DNA of 50,092 nt, from positions 1,310 to 51,401 of the forward strand of contig UBQW01000044.1 in the NCBI GenBank assembly GCA_900467745.1. Direction: 5' to 3'. A program made the translations under genes and the position numbers. Of the stretch, positions 15,213 to 23,144 are shown one piece after another. Position 1 is the first letter of the stretch; each line of letters starts with the position of its first letter. This DNA comes from Hyphomicrobiales bacterium. GTDB taxonomy: Bacteria > Pseudomonadota > Alphaproteobacteria > Rhizobiales > Rhizobiaceae. Under the pieces are notes generated by a model that was given only the letters and a program-made list of their open reading frames with translations, was not told the origin of the DNA and made no database searches.

Positions 15213-16217
15213 TCACGCCGGGTTGGCGGCTTGTTCGACTTCGGCGGCGGTTATGCGGCGGCGGTGGGCGGCGGCGTATTTTTGGGCGATGACGGCGCAG
15301 ACCATCAGCTGGATCTGGTGGAAGAGCATCAGCGGCAGGACGATGGCGCCGATCGCCTGGCCGGCGAAGATGACGTTGGCCATGGGGACGCCGCTGGCGA
15401 GGCTCTTCTTCGAGCCACAGAAGGTGATGGTGATCTGGTCGGCTTCGTTGAAGCCCATCAGGCGGCTGCCGAAGGTGGTGGCGCAGAGGACCAGCGCCAG
15501 CAGAACCATGTCGGCGACGATGACGACGGCGATGTCCGAGAGCGAGAAGGTGTGCCACAGGCCCTCGACGACGGCGGTCGAGAAGGCGAGATAGACGACC
15601 ATCAGGATCGAGCCGCGATCGACGGGCATCAGGATCTTCTTCTTGGCGCGGATCCAGTCGCCGATCCAGGGCTGCAGCGCCTGGCCGACAATGAAGGGGA
15701 GAAGCAGCTGCGTGAAGATCTGCAGCAGCGCATCCCACGAGAAGCCGCCATGGCCGCCGACCGAGAAGAGCAGGCCGACGAGCAGCGGGGTGAGGAACAT
15801 GCCGAAGATGTTCGACGCCGAGGCCGAGCAGATCGCGGCCGGCACGTTGCCGCCGGCCATCGAGGTGAAGGCGATCGAGGACTGCACCGTTGATGGTAGC
15901 ACGCAGAGGAAGAGAATGCCGAGATAGAGCGAGTGCGGCAGGATCGAATCTGGGATGAAGCCGAGGCCCATGCCGAGCAGCGGGAAGACGCCGAAGGTGG
16001 TGAGCAGGATGACGAGATGCAGCCGCCAGTGCAGCAGGCCCGCAATCACCACGTCGCGCGACAGGCGGGCGCCATGCAGGAAGAAGAGGAGCGCGATGGC
16101 GATGGTGGTCGCCGTACCGAAATAGCCGGCAAACGCGCCGCTTGCCGGCAGGATCGATGCAAGGATGACCGTGCAGACCAGAAGGATCGTGAAAGTATCG
16201 GGCAGGAAACGGCGCAT
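15213..16217 (-). CDS. Bile acid:sodium symporter family transporter
   Basis: A 334-residue polytopic membrane protein (nine to ten hydrophobic segments) of the SBF-like/YfeH branch of the BASS family. Recognisable parts are FLPDTFTILLVCTVILASILP at the start, FFLHGARLSRD after segment two, LPSTVQSSIAFTSMAGGNVPAAICSASASN around the crossover motif, and TFCGSKKSLASGVPMANVIF in the second repeat. The family moves organic anions, pantothenate-like compounds or arsenite-type substrates with sodium; the substrate is not readable here. A divergent LysR gene is its probable regulator. Confidence 0.88.
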   Translation of the reverse strand: MRRFLPDTFTILLVCTVILASILPASGAFAGYFGTATTIAIALLFFLHGARLSRDVVIAGLLHWRLHLVILLTTFGVFPLLGMGLGFIPDSILPHSLYLGILFLCVLPSTVQSSIAFTSMAGGNVPAAICSASASNIFGMFLTPLLVGLLFSVGGHGGFSWDALLQIFTQLLLPFIVGQALQPWIGDWIRAKKKILMPVDRGSILMVVYLAFSTAVVEGLWHTFSLSDIAVVIVADMVLLALVLCATTFGSRLMGFNEADQITITFCGSKKSLASGVPMANVIFAGQAIGAIVLPLMLFHQIQLMVCAVIAQKYAAAHRRRITAAEVEQAANPA

Positions 16218-16289
16218 GGGCTTAGTCTCGGCTTGTTCGGCATTGTAGCCGGCTTTTGATGGATCAATCCTGTTTCTTCCATTATGATA

Positions 16290-16317
16290 CGCGATGCAAG
16301 AAATAACAGTTATCGCG
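16290..16317. promoter_or_regulatory. Inverted repeat in the symporter/LysR divergent promoter
   Basis: CGCGAT (16290-16295) and ATCGCG (16312-16317) are inverted around 16 bases, just upstream of the LysR start. A nearby shorter palindrome TTGAT-GG-ATCAA lies at about 16254-16266. Candidate LysR operator. Confidence 0.4.
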
Positions 16318-16330
16318 AAGCGGGATAATC

Positions 16331-17185
16331 ATGCTTGATCTTACGCAATTGCGCAGCTTCGTCGCCGTCGAGCAGATGGGGAGCTTCACGCTGGCCGCAG
16401 AGCGGTTGGGGCTTGGGCAATCGACCGTCAGCCAGCATATCCAGCGGCTGGAGACGTCGGTCGGGCGGCGGCTGCTCGCGCGCGATACCCACAAGGTGGT
16501 GCTGACGACGGATGGCGAGGCGCTGCTGTCGCATGCGCGCGCGATGCTCTCGATCGAGGGGCAGGTGCAATCGCTGTTCGGCGGGCGCAGCCTGCGCGGC
16601 AAGCTGAGGCTCGGGGTGTCGGAGGATTTCGTCACCAGCCAGCTGCCCGGCGTGCTCGAGGATTTCGTGCGCTCGCACCCGTCGGTCGATCTGGAGCTGA
16701 CGGTGGCGCTGTCGGGTGTGCTTTATGAAATGCAGGACAATGGCGAGATCGATCTGGTACTCGCCAAGCGGCGGCTTGGTGACGCGCGGGGACGACTGGT
16801 CTATCGCGAGCCGCTGGTGTGGCTGGCGCGTGATCCCGATCACATCATGAGTGCCGCGCCGCTGCCGCTGATCGCCTTTCCGCCGCCGAGCGTGACGCGG
16901 GCGATCTCGCTGGAGGCGCTGGGACGGCATCAGATTTCCTGGCGGATCGTCTGCACCTGTGGGAGCCTGAGCGGGCTGACGGCGGCGGCGCGCGCCGGCA
17001 TGGGCGTGCTCGTGCAGCCGCGCAGCATGGCGCCGTCGGGGCTGAAGGTGATCGGCAAGGGCAAGCTGCCCGTGCTCGAGGATGTCGAGTTCGTGCTGGT
17101 GCCGCGCAAGGGGGCGGACCAGGCGCTGGTGTCGGCGCTGTCGAACGATATTCTTTCCAAGGTCCGGAGCCTCAGGTCGAGCTGA
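16331..17185 (+). CDS. LysR-family transcriptional regulator
   Basis: A 284-residue LTTR: N-terminal winged HTH (MLDLTQLRSFVAVEQMGSFTLAAERLGLGQSTVSQHIQRLE), then a substrate-binding domain (from about residue 90, LRGKLRLGVSEDF) with the usual two-lobe pattern. The C-terminus is slightly short for the family. It is divergent from the BASS-type symporter with 113 bases between starts, the classic arrangement of a LysR and its target, so it probably activates the transporter in response to its substrate. Confidence 0.9.
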   Translation: MLDLTQLRSFVAVEQMGSFTLAAERLGLGQSTVSQHIQRLETSVGRRLLARDTHKVVLTTDGEALLSHARAMLSIEGQVQSLFGGRSLRGKLRLGVSEDFVTSQLPGVLEDFVRSHPSVDLELTVALSGVLYEMQDNGEIDLVLAKRRLGDARGRLVYREPLVWLARDPDHIMSAAPLPLIAFPPPSVTRAISLEALGRHQISWRIVCTCGSLSGLTAAARAGMGVLVQPRSMAPSGLKVIGKGKLPVLEDVEFVLVPRKGADQALVSALSNDILSKVRSLRSS

Positions 17186-17343
17186 GATCGTATGGCCGCC
17201 TGGGTTCGCACGATACGTGGTTAATCGATTGCTCGGCATTTTAAGTATCCTTCAACCCTGTCGCTTAGGCTTCTGGTTACCTTGGACCCCTTAGTTTAGC
17301 CCTCGCTCAAGGTCGACGTTCGGGGCTACAGGGAGAACGGACG

Positions 17344-17472
17344 ATGGTATATGGAGCGCTCTTCGTCTCCGGGCTGGTCGCCTGCGTGATGCTCATCGTC
17401 GTGGCCGGCCACGATAGCAAGACGACGGATAACGGGGCGCCGCCCTCCGCCGTGATGCTGCATCAGAATTAG
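17344..17472 (+). CDS. Small single-pass membrane protein
   Basis: A 42-residue frame: MVYGALFVSGLVACVMLIVVAG (one hydrophobic segment) followed by a short polar tail rich in Asp, Asn, Pro and Ser. CAGGGAGAA lies upstream at good distance from the ATG. Composition and signal are those of a real membrane micropeptide, although no family is recognised and no partner gene is evident. Confidence 0.5.
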   Translation: MVYGALFVSGLVACVMLIVVAGHDSKTTDNGAPPSAVMLHQN

Positions 17473-17681
17473 ACGTTCACGAGAATCAACTCGACGATCT
17501 CGATAGTGGTGATCCCGCCCGCGGGCGCGGATCACCATTGTCATCCGCGCATCGTTGCAATGGCTTTCGCGGTGTTGCCTTCACCGGCTGCGATTTTCCG
17601 GATTTATGTAGTCGTTGCCACCAGTGACCGCAGTCGGCCTGAAGGGGGACGTTGCAGGAAAGCATCCCGGCCCAGGCGCCG

Positions 17682-18563
17682 TCACACAGCCTCACCCCGA
17701 AGACGCACGAGATCCTTCGAGGGCGGTAGCCCGAACTGCCTTGCATATTCCCGGCTGAACTGGTTCGGGCTTTCATAGCCAACGCCGAAGGCGACCGACG
17801 TTGCCGTTCCTTCGCCAGCCATCAAAAGCCTGCGCGCATGCAGCAGCCGGACCTGCTTCTGATACTGGATCGGGCTGAGCGCCGTGATGGCCTTGAAGTG
17901 TCGATGGAACGCCGAGACGCTGAGCGCCGCCATCTCCGCGAGAGCCTCGACCCTGAGCGGCTTGGCAAAGTTTTCCCGTATCCATTGGATCGCAACGCCG
18001 ATCCGCGACAGTGCCGCATCGGGCGCGGCAATATCGCGCAGCATCCAGCCCAGCGGGCCCTGCAGCACCCTGAACAGGATCTCGCGCTCGTAGGCAGGTG
18101 CAAGCACGGCGATTTCCTCCGGACGGTCCATCAGCCGGAGCATCCGCACCCAGGCGTCTAGGAGTTCGTCGTTGACCGGCGCCACGGAGAAACCGGAGCC
18201 GAACAGCTTGCTGCAGACCTTCACGGGCAGATCGCTGATGAGAGCGGCGACCGTTGGCGGGTGGAGCGTCAGGCTGACGGCCAGATACGGTTCTCCCGCC
18301 ACCGAAGGGTGAACAGATCCCACCGCCGGGAGGTCGACCGACATGACGAAGTACGTTGCCGGGTCGTAGGCAAAAGTCCGCTCGCCGACCGTCATCGTCT
18401 TCGATCCAGTCAGGATCAGGTTGATCATCGGCTCGTAGACGGCCGAGAGCCGATGCTCGGGAATTTCACCCTGGACCATCGCGACGCGTGGAATTCCCGT
18501 TTCCGTGCGGCGGTTTTCCGCCAAAGAGGCCAGCTCACGCAGTTCCTGAAGTTGTTTTTCCAT
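17682..18563 (-). CDS. AraC-family regulator (AraC_N type)
   Basis: A 293-residue regulator with an N-terminal ligand/cupin-like domain (about 10-165; YEPMINLILTGSKTMTVGERTFAYDPATYFVMSVDLP is typical of AraC_N proteins) and a C-terminal double HTH (about 195-290: LRVEALAEMAALSVSAFHRHFKAITALSPIQYQKQVRL and VAFGVGYESPNQFSREYARQFGLPP). Divergent from the five-gene operon starting at 18700, which it probably controls; AraC_N regulators commonly respond to aldehydes, alcohols or aromatic compounds. A direct repeat with 21-bp period lies in the shared promoter region. Confidence 0.9.
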   Translation of the reverse strand: MEKQLQELRELASLAENRRTETGIPRVAMVQGEIPEHRLSAVYEPMINLILTGSKTMTVGERTFAYDPATYFVMSVDLPAVGSVHPSVAGEPYLAVSLTLHPPTVAALISDLPVKVCSKLFGSGFSVAPVNDELLDAWVRMLRLMDRPEEIAVLAPAYEREILFRVLQGPLGWMLRDIAAPDAALSRIGVAIQWIRENFAKPLRVEALAEMAALSVSAFHRHFKAITALSPIQYQKQVRLLHARRLLMAGEGTATSVAFGVGYESPNQFSREYARQFGLPPSKDLVRLRGEAV

Positions 18564-18612
18564 GAAGGTGACCGTGGCATGTCAGGATCGCCTCCGCAAC
18601 AGGGAAGCAGAA

Positions 18613-18643
18613 ATAGGCAAGCTTCGGAGAGGAATAGGTGAGC
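18613..18643 (+). promoter_or_regulatory. Direct-repeat operator candidate for the AraC regulator
   Basis: ATAGGCAAGC (18613-18622) and ATAGGTGAGC (18634-18643) are direct repeats whose starts are 21 bp apart, i.e. two helical turns, the spacing of AraC-type half-sites. They lie 57 bases upstream of the first gene of the operon. Confidence 0.5.
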
Positions 18644-18699
18644 GGGCGAGACGGTGCAGGCCTAGCTTCAGGGCACCGCAAACAGCCAAGGAAACAACC

Positions 18700-19443
18700 A
18701 TGAAGATCGTCATCGTCACCGGGGGAAGCCGGCGTCTCGGAGCCAGCACAGCCATCGAATGCGCGGCCAAGGGAATGGGCGTCGTCGTGACCTACAACAA
18801 CAATCCGGCAAAAGCGGACGATGTCGTGAAGACGATCATGGGGAACGGCGGCAAGGCCGTCGCCCTAAAGCTCGACGTCGGCGAGGTCGGCGCGTTCCCG
18901 GCGTTTCGCGACGCTGTTGCATCAGAACTGCGGTACGTCTTCGGACGGGACGACTTCGATTGTCTCGTCAACAATGCCGGATACGGCCTCTTCAATCCGA
19001 TCGCGACTGTCACGGAGGAACAGTTTACCGGGCTGTTCAACGTCCATCTCAAGGGGCCGTTCTTTCTGACCCAGATCCTGCTGCCGCTGATGGCAGACGG
19101 CGGCCAGATCATCAACATCACCAGTGCGACCACGCGCGTGGCAACCGCAGGCGTCGCGCCCTATGCCTCCTTCAAGGGTGGTCTGGAAGTTTTGACCCGC
19201 TACATGGCCAAGGAGTTCGGCCAGCGAGGCATCCGGGCGAACTCGATCGCGCCCGGCGCAATCCGCACCGAACTCGGCGGCGGCCTGAACGACGAGTTCG
19301 AGGCTATGCTGGCAGGCCAGACGGCACTCGGCCGCGTCGGCGAGCCTGAAGAGATCGGTGGCGTCGTCGCCAGCCTGCTGTCTTCCGAGAACCGCTGGAT
19401 CAACGCCCAGAACATCGAGGTCGGGGGCGGCTACATCATTTGA
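18700..19443 (+). CDS. Short-chain dehydrogenase/reductase
   Basis: A 247-residue classical SDR. Cofactor motif TGGSRRLG (7-14), NNAGYG (91-96), catalytic Ser142, Tyr155 and Lys159 (YASFK), and the usual C-terminal GRVGEPEEIGGVVASLLSSENRWINAQNIEVGGGY of 3-oxoacyl-ACP-reductase-like SDRs. NADPH is likely because Arg residues follow the first glycine. First gene of the AraC-controlled operon; AAGG precedes the ATG. It probably reduces a ketone or aldehyde or oxidises an alcohol; the substrate is unknown. Confidence 0.88.
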   Translation: MKIVIVTGGSRRLGASTAIECAAKGMGVVVTYNNNPAKADDVVKTIMGNGGKAVALKLDVGEVGAFPAFRDAVASELRYVFGRDDFDCLVNNAGYGLFNPIATVTEEQFTGLFNVHLKGPFFLTQILLPLMADGGQIINITSATTRVATAGVAPYASFKGGLEVLTRYMAKEFGQRGIRANSIAPGAIRTELGGGLNDEFEAMLAGQTALGRVGEPEEIGGVVASLLSSENRWINAQNIEVGGGYII

Positions 19444-19458
19444 TCAGAGGAGAGCAAT

Positions 19459-19854
19459 ATGCTCGACCATGTCTTCATTTCCGTCAGCGACATCGATCGC
19501 TCGATCGCCTTCTACGAGGCGGCGCTTGCCCCACTCGGCATCGTTCACGCCCACGACTACGAAGGCAAGGACGGTCCTCCCGGTCATCCGGATCTGAAGG
19601 GGTTCGGGGCGAACGGCCGGGTATTCTTCTGGCTCCGCGAAGGTGTGGTCGAAGGACGCGCGGCCCATGTCGGCTTCGTCGCCGATGGCACCTCTGAGGT
19701 CGACGCAGCTTTCGCCGCCGCCATGATGGCAGGCGCCTCGGAAATCCATCCGCCGGGAGCACAGTTCCACTACGACCCCCATTATTACGCCGCCCAGGTT
19801 CGCGACCCGGACGGCTACAGCCTCGAATTCGTCTACAAGGAATGGCAGCACTGA
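19459..19854 (+). CDS. VOC-superfamily (glyoxalase-like) protein
   Basis: A 131-residue single-domain VOC protein. It begins MLDHVFISVSDIDRSIAFYEAALAPLGI, the usual first beta-alpha-beta unit with a metal-binding His, and ends AAQVRDPDGYSLEFVYKE, the usual last unit with Glu ligand. Members include glyoxalase I-like isomerases, dioxygenases and drug-binding proteins. GAGGAGA upstream of the ATG and a 15-base gap after the SDR place it in the operon. Substrate unknown. Confidence 0.85.
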   Translation: MLDHVFISVSDIDRSIAFYEAALAPLGIVHAHDYEGKDGPPGHPDLKGFGANGRVFFWLREGVVEGRAAHVGFVADGTSEVDAAFAAAMMAGASEIHPPGAQFHYDPHYYAAQVRDPDGYSLEFVYKEWQH

Positions 19855-19855
19855 C

Positions 19856-20839
19856 ATGACCAAACTGATGATCTACGGCGCGACCGGCTATACCGGCCGC
19901 ATGGCGGCGGAGCATGCTAAAGCGGCAGGTACGCCCATCGTTCTCGCCGGCCGAAACGAAGCGACCCTTTCGACACTTTCTGCGAAACTCGGCGTCGAAT
20001 ACCGCGTCTTTAGTCTCGACGATGCTGCAGCCATCGATGCCTCCCTAATCGGCATCTCCGTCCTCCTAAACTGCGCCGGTCCGTTTATGCGTACTGCCGA
20101 TGCCCTGATGAAAGCGTCTATCCGCAACGGTGTGCACTATCTCGACACGGCTGCCGAACTTGACAGCTATCGTCTGGCCGAGAGTTTGGATGACAAAGCG
20201 AAGGCCGCAGGTGTCATGCTCATGCCAGGTGGCGGCGGAAGCGTCGCCATGCTCGGAAGCCTCGCGGGACACGCGGTGTCGCGTGTGAGCGACGCTCGTA
20301 AGATCAGGATCGCGCTGCATGTGGCGGGCGGACTTTCACGCGGATCGGCGATCAGCGCCATGGAGAACGTCACCGTCGAGACCCTGGCGCGGGTGGACGG
20401 CGAGCTTGTCGCCATTGCCGCCGACGGCATTCGGAAATTCGATTTCGGCAAGGGTGTGGTCGACTGCTTCCCGGTGACGCTGCCCGACCTCATCACCATC
20501 TGGCGGGCGACGGGCGTTCCCGATGTTGAGACCTTCGTGCATGTTACCGGCGACGGTTTTCCTCAGGGTGACCTTTCGACACTTCCCGACGGACCAAGTG
20601 AAGAGGATAGGCTGGCGAACCGCTACCAGGCATCCGTCGAAGTCACCGGCGCGGATGGCAAGGTCACACATTCCGTCCTCGATACGGTCAACGGCTACAC
20701 GTTCACGGCGATGGCGGCAGCCGAGGCCGGCCGGCGCGTCCTGGGCGGCGAATTCCGTCCCGGCTTCCAGACGCCGGCGGCCCTATTCGGAAATGGCTTC
20801 GCACAGACCGTCGCCGACACAAAGATCGTCGATGCCTGA
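19856..20839 (+). CDS. Saccharopine-dehydrogenase-like NAD(P)-binding protein
   Basis: A 327-residue protein. The N-terminal Rossmann fold is clear (IYGATGYTGRMAAEHAKAAG; LAGRN after strand two; LLNCAGPFMRTADALMKASIRNGVHYLDTAAE), the pattern of saccharopine dehydrogenase-like and trans-acting enoyl reductase proteins. The C-terminal part from about 140 (PGGGGSVAMLG...) is of the same superfamily. The start follows the VOC stop by one base. Such proteins reduce enoyl or imine intermediates; which one here is unknown. It lacks the length of true lysine-pathway enzymes. Confidence 0.82.
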   Translation: MTKLMIYGATGYTGRMAAEHAKAAGTPIVLAGRNEATLSTLSAKLGVEYRVFSLDDAAAIDASLIGISVLLNCAGPFMRTADALMKASIRNGVHYLDTAAELDSYRLAESLDDKAKAAGVMLMPGGGGSVAMLGSLAGHAVSRVSDARKIRIALHVAGGLSRGSAISAMENVTVETLARVDGELVAIAADGIRKFDFGKGVVDCFPVTLPDLITIWRATGVPDVETFVHVTGDGFPQGDLSTLPDGPSEEDRLANRYQASVEVTGADGKVTHSVLDTVNGYTFTAMAAAEAGRRVLGGEFRPGFQTPAALFGNGFAQTVADTKIVDA

Positions 20840-20852
20840 GGGAGACGGGACT

Positions 20853-21179
20853 ATGCAGAAACTCGTCGAGTCCTTCATCGCGACCGCCAATGCCTTCGAC
20901 GTCGAAGGGGCACTGTCCTTGTTCGCAACCGACGCTGTCATCGATGATGTTTCGGTCGGCGGGGCATTCGTCGGCACTGACGGTGTCCGCCAATACCTCG
21001 AGCGGTTCTTCGTCGGCTACAGCACCAGCAGCAAGCTGCTATCCATGGAAGAACTGGACACCGTCCATTCTAACGTCCGGCTCGATTTCACCGGGGATTT
21101 CGGACATGAGATCGGCATTCTGAAGATCGCAATCAATGCCACCGGCTTGATCGAGCGCATCGACGCCGATCTCGAATAG
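20853..21179 (+). CDS. SnoaL-like / NTF2-fold protein
   Basis: A 108-residue protein with the start of a SnoaL/NTF2 domain: VESFIATANAFDVEGALSLFATDAVIDDVSVGGAFVGTDGVRQYLERFF. The rest is a cone-like beta sheet pattern. The ATG is preceded by GGGAGACGGGACT and lies 13 bases after the preceding stop. Members act as small cyclases, isomerases, dehydratases or ligand-binding proteins. Confidence 0.8.
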   Translation: MQKLVESFIATANAFDVEGALSLFATDAVIDDVSVGGAFVGTDGVRQYLERFFVGYSTSSKLLSMEELDTVHSNVRLDFTGDFGHEIGILKIAINATGLIERIDADLE

Positions 21180-21283
21180 CAGACCCCACCAGTCCTATCG
21201 AACCAGAAACATCGGCGCCCAGTGTGCCGATGCCGGGGAAGGTCTGCACCCCGCAGGCCTCCGGCACGACAAGGAGCACGTTC

Positions 21284-21754
21284 TTGACCATATCGCCATC
21301 GTTCCCACAGGACGCAGCAGACCGACTAGCCGTCGTCGAGGCTCTCTACCGCTTCGCCGCGGGTATTGATCTTCGCGACAACGATCTCCTAGCCTCCTCG
21401 CTGGCGGAGAACGCCGTCTCCGACTTCCGACCGGCTGCCGCCAAGGCCGGCTTCGAATATCCTGTTATCGAAGGCCGAGACGTCATCGTCTCGGCGCTGA
21501 CGACATCGCTCGCCACCCTGGACACCACGCATTCCGTCAGCAATCCGCGGGTGACGATCAATGGCGATACGGCACGCATGGATGTTCTCGTCGAGGCGCA
21601 GCACATTCCCCGCAGCGATCCCTCGCGTCACTACCTGATGAAGAACCGCTACGACGTCGAGCTGAAGAGGAGCGGCGATTTCTGGGTCATCACCCGCAAC
21701 ACGGTCGACAATATCTGGCGCTCCGGCGACATCGGAGTTCTTTCCGGCATCTAG
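21284..21754 (+). CDS. SnoaL_4-type NTF2-fold protein
   Basis: A 156-residue protein of the SnoaL_4 type (polyketide-cyclase/dehydratase or scytalone-dehydratase-like): AVVEALYRFAAGIDLRDNDLLASSLAENAV...DF near the start, DTTHSVSNPRVTINGDTARMDVLVEAQH in the middle, YDVELKRSGDFWVITRNTVDNIWRSGD at the end. A TTG at 21284 was chosen as start since AAGGAG lies seven bases upstream; an upstream ATG in frame at 21224 gives a residue stretch unlike the family. Last gene of the AraC-controlled operon; a long hairpin follows. Confidence 0.8.
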   Translation: MTISPSFPQDAADRLAVVEALYRFAAGIDLRDNDLLASSLAENAVSDFRPAAAKAGFEYPVIEGRDVIVSALTTSLATLDTTHSVSNPRVTINGDTARMDVLVEAQHIPRSDPSRHYLMKNRYDVELKRSGDFWVITRNTVDNIWRSGDIGVLSGI

Positions 21755-21778
21755 CCGCCCCTATATGTGCCCAAGGAG

Positions 21779-21806
21779 GGCGGCGAGAGACTTTGTCTCC
21801 GCCGCC
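21779..21806 (+). terminator. Hairpin ending the AraC-controlled operon
   Basis: GGCGGCG-A-GAGAC pairs with GTCTC-CGCCGCC, 12 bp with one bulged A and loop TTT (21779-21806). The T-run after it is poor, so it could instead be an mRNA-stabilising 3' hairpin. Confidence 0.55.
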
Positions 21807-21953
21807 TATTAGCCTATGGCTGCGGGGTAACGCGATGACCGCTTCCGGCGCAAAGCCGCGCGCTGGCTTGCTGGCGTCTGAGACCGAACTCCGTGATTTT
21901 CGGCCGACACACAAAAATGTCGCAGCGAAATCCACGGTCATCGGGACCAAAGT

Positions 21954-21967
21954 TTGATCTATGTCAA
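21954..21967. promoter_or_regulatory. FNR/FixK-type box upstream of cyoA
   Basis: TTGAT-CTAT-GTCAA fits the FNR/FixK consensus TTGAY-N4-RTCAA at every defined base. It ends 34 bases before the cyoA start codon, so it probably overlaps the promoter or transcript start, a position expected for repression (or low-oxygen control) of the oxidase. Confidence 0.65.
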
Positions 21968-22001
21968 AGCTGCCGCGCGGGGGGCGACATAGCTTCCGGG
22001 G

Positions 22002-23144
22002 ATGCGCCAGAAAACATTCATATCACGAAATTTTCGCCGGTTTGTCGCACCCCTTGCGCTGCTTCCTCTCAGCGGTTGCAATATGGTGGTGATGAACCCA
22101 ACGGGGGATATCGCTCTTCAGGAACGTAACCTCATCCTCGTCGCGCTCGGCATGATGCTTCTCGTCGTCATTCCTGTGCTGACCCTGATCGTGGTCTTCG
22201 CGTTCCGATACCGCAAGGGCCGAGCGCCCGAGAAGTACGATCCGAACTTCACCCATTCCGCACCGATCGAAGTGGTGGTCTGGTCGATCCCGCTCCTGAT
22301 CATCGCGTGTCTCGGCGTGGTCACCTGGATCACCACCCACAGCCTCGATCCCTTCCGCCCCCTCGATCGAATTTCCGCCGACAAGCCGCTGGCCAAGGAC
22401 CACAAGCCTCTCGACATCCAGGTCGTCGCCATGGATTGGAAGTGGCTCTTCATCTATCCCGAACAAGGCATCGCGACCGTCAACGAGTTGGCCCTCCCGG
22501 TCGATGTCCCCGTACGTTTTTCCATCACCTCGACCAACCAGTTCAACACCTTCTCGGCGCCCACGCTGGCGGGCATGATCTATGCGATGCCGGGCATGAA
22601 ATCGATGCTGCACGCCGTGCTCAACGCGCCGGGCGACAGCTGGGGCTACTCGGGCAACTACACCGGCGCCGGCTATTCCGACATGCGTTTCAAGCTGCAC
22701 GGTGTCGATCAGGCAGGGTTCGACCAATGGGCCGCGGGGATAAAGGCCGCGGGCGAGACGCTGTCGACCGATCGTTATGTCGAGCTGGACAAGCCGAGCG
22801 AGAAGGTGCCCGTCATGCACTTCTCCACCGTCGCCTCCGGTCTCTTTGATCGCGTTCTCAACCGTTGCGTGGTCGCCGGCACCGAATGCGCCGCCGACAT
22901 CATGAAGAAGGATCGCGCGCTTGATCGCGACAATGGCGGCATGTTCGCGCCGCCGCCGATGGATCACTCAGCCATGCAGTCAAGCGAGGGGCAGATGAGC
23001 CAAGGCATGTCATCCATGAGCCACACCTCGACATCCGGCGACGTCACCGCCGCCGTTCCGGCCGCTCATGACCACACCAACACCGGCACCAACAATGGCG
23101 CGCTCGCCGCGCCTGAACAGCAGGGTTCCAATGCAAGACCATAG
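22002..23144 (+). CDS. cyoA: Cytochrome bo ubiquinol oxidase subunit II
   Basis: A 380-residue lipoprotein. Lipobox LSGC gives lipidated Cys26; two transmembrane segments (about 42-66 and 88-108) precede a periplasmic cupredoxin domain. The CuA ligands of cytochrome c oxidase are absent, as expected for quinol oxidases (QVVAMDWKWLFIYPEQGIATVNELALPVDVPVRFSITS, SDMRFKLHGVD). The C-terminal 70 residues are Met/His/Ser-rich (MDHSAM, MSQGMSSMSH, HDHTN), longer than usual. ATG 22002 has GGGG immediately upstream, an unusually close ribosome-binding site. First gene of cyoABCD with an FNR-like box upstream. Confidence 0.95.
   Translation: MRQKTFISRNFRRFVAPLALLPLSGCNMVVMNPTGDIALQERNLILVALGMMLLVVIPVLTLIVVFAFRYRKGRAPEKYDPNFTHSAPIEVVVWSIPLLIIACLGVVTWITTHSLDPFRPLDRISADKPLAKDHKPLDIQVVAMDWKWLFIYPEQGIATVNELALPVDVPVRFSITSTNQFNTFSAPTLAGMIYAMPGMKSMLHAVLNAPGDSWGYSGNYTGAGYSDMRFKLHGVDQAGFDQWAAGIKAAGETLSTDRYVELDKPSEKVPVMHFSTVASGLFDRVLNRCVVAGTECAADIMKKDRALDRDNGGMFAPPPMDHSAMQSSEGQMSQGMSSMSHTSTSGDVTAAVPAAHDHTNTGTNNGALAAPEQQGSNARP

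Noticed and set aside
16254..16266. TTGAT-GG-ATCAA as an FNR/FixK box in the symporter promoter
   Set aside because: The spacer is two bases instead of four, so the half-sites are on the wrong helical phase for FNR-type binding; kept only as a palindrome.
22023..22967. A 314-codon frame antisense to cyoA
   Set aside because: Shadow of cyoA: His/Arg/Asp-rich product without domains.
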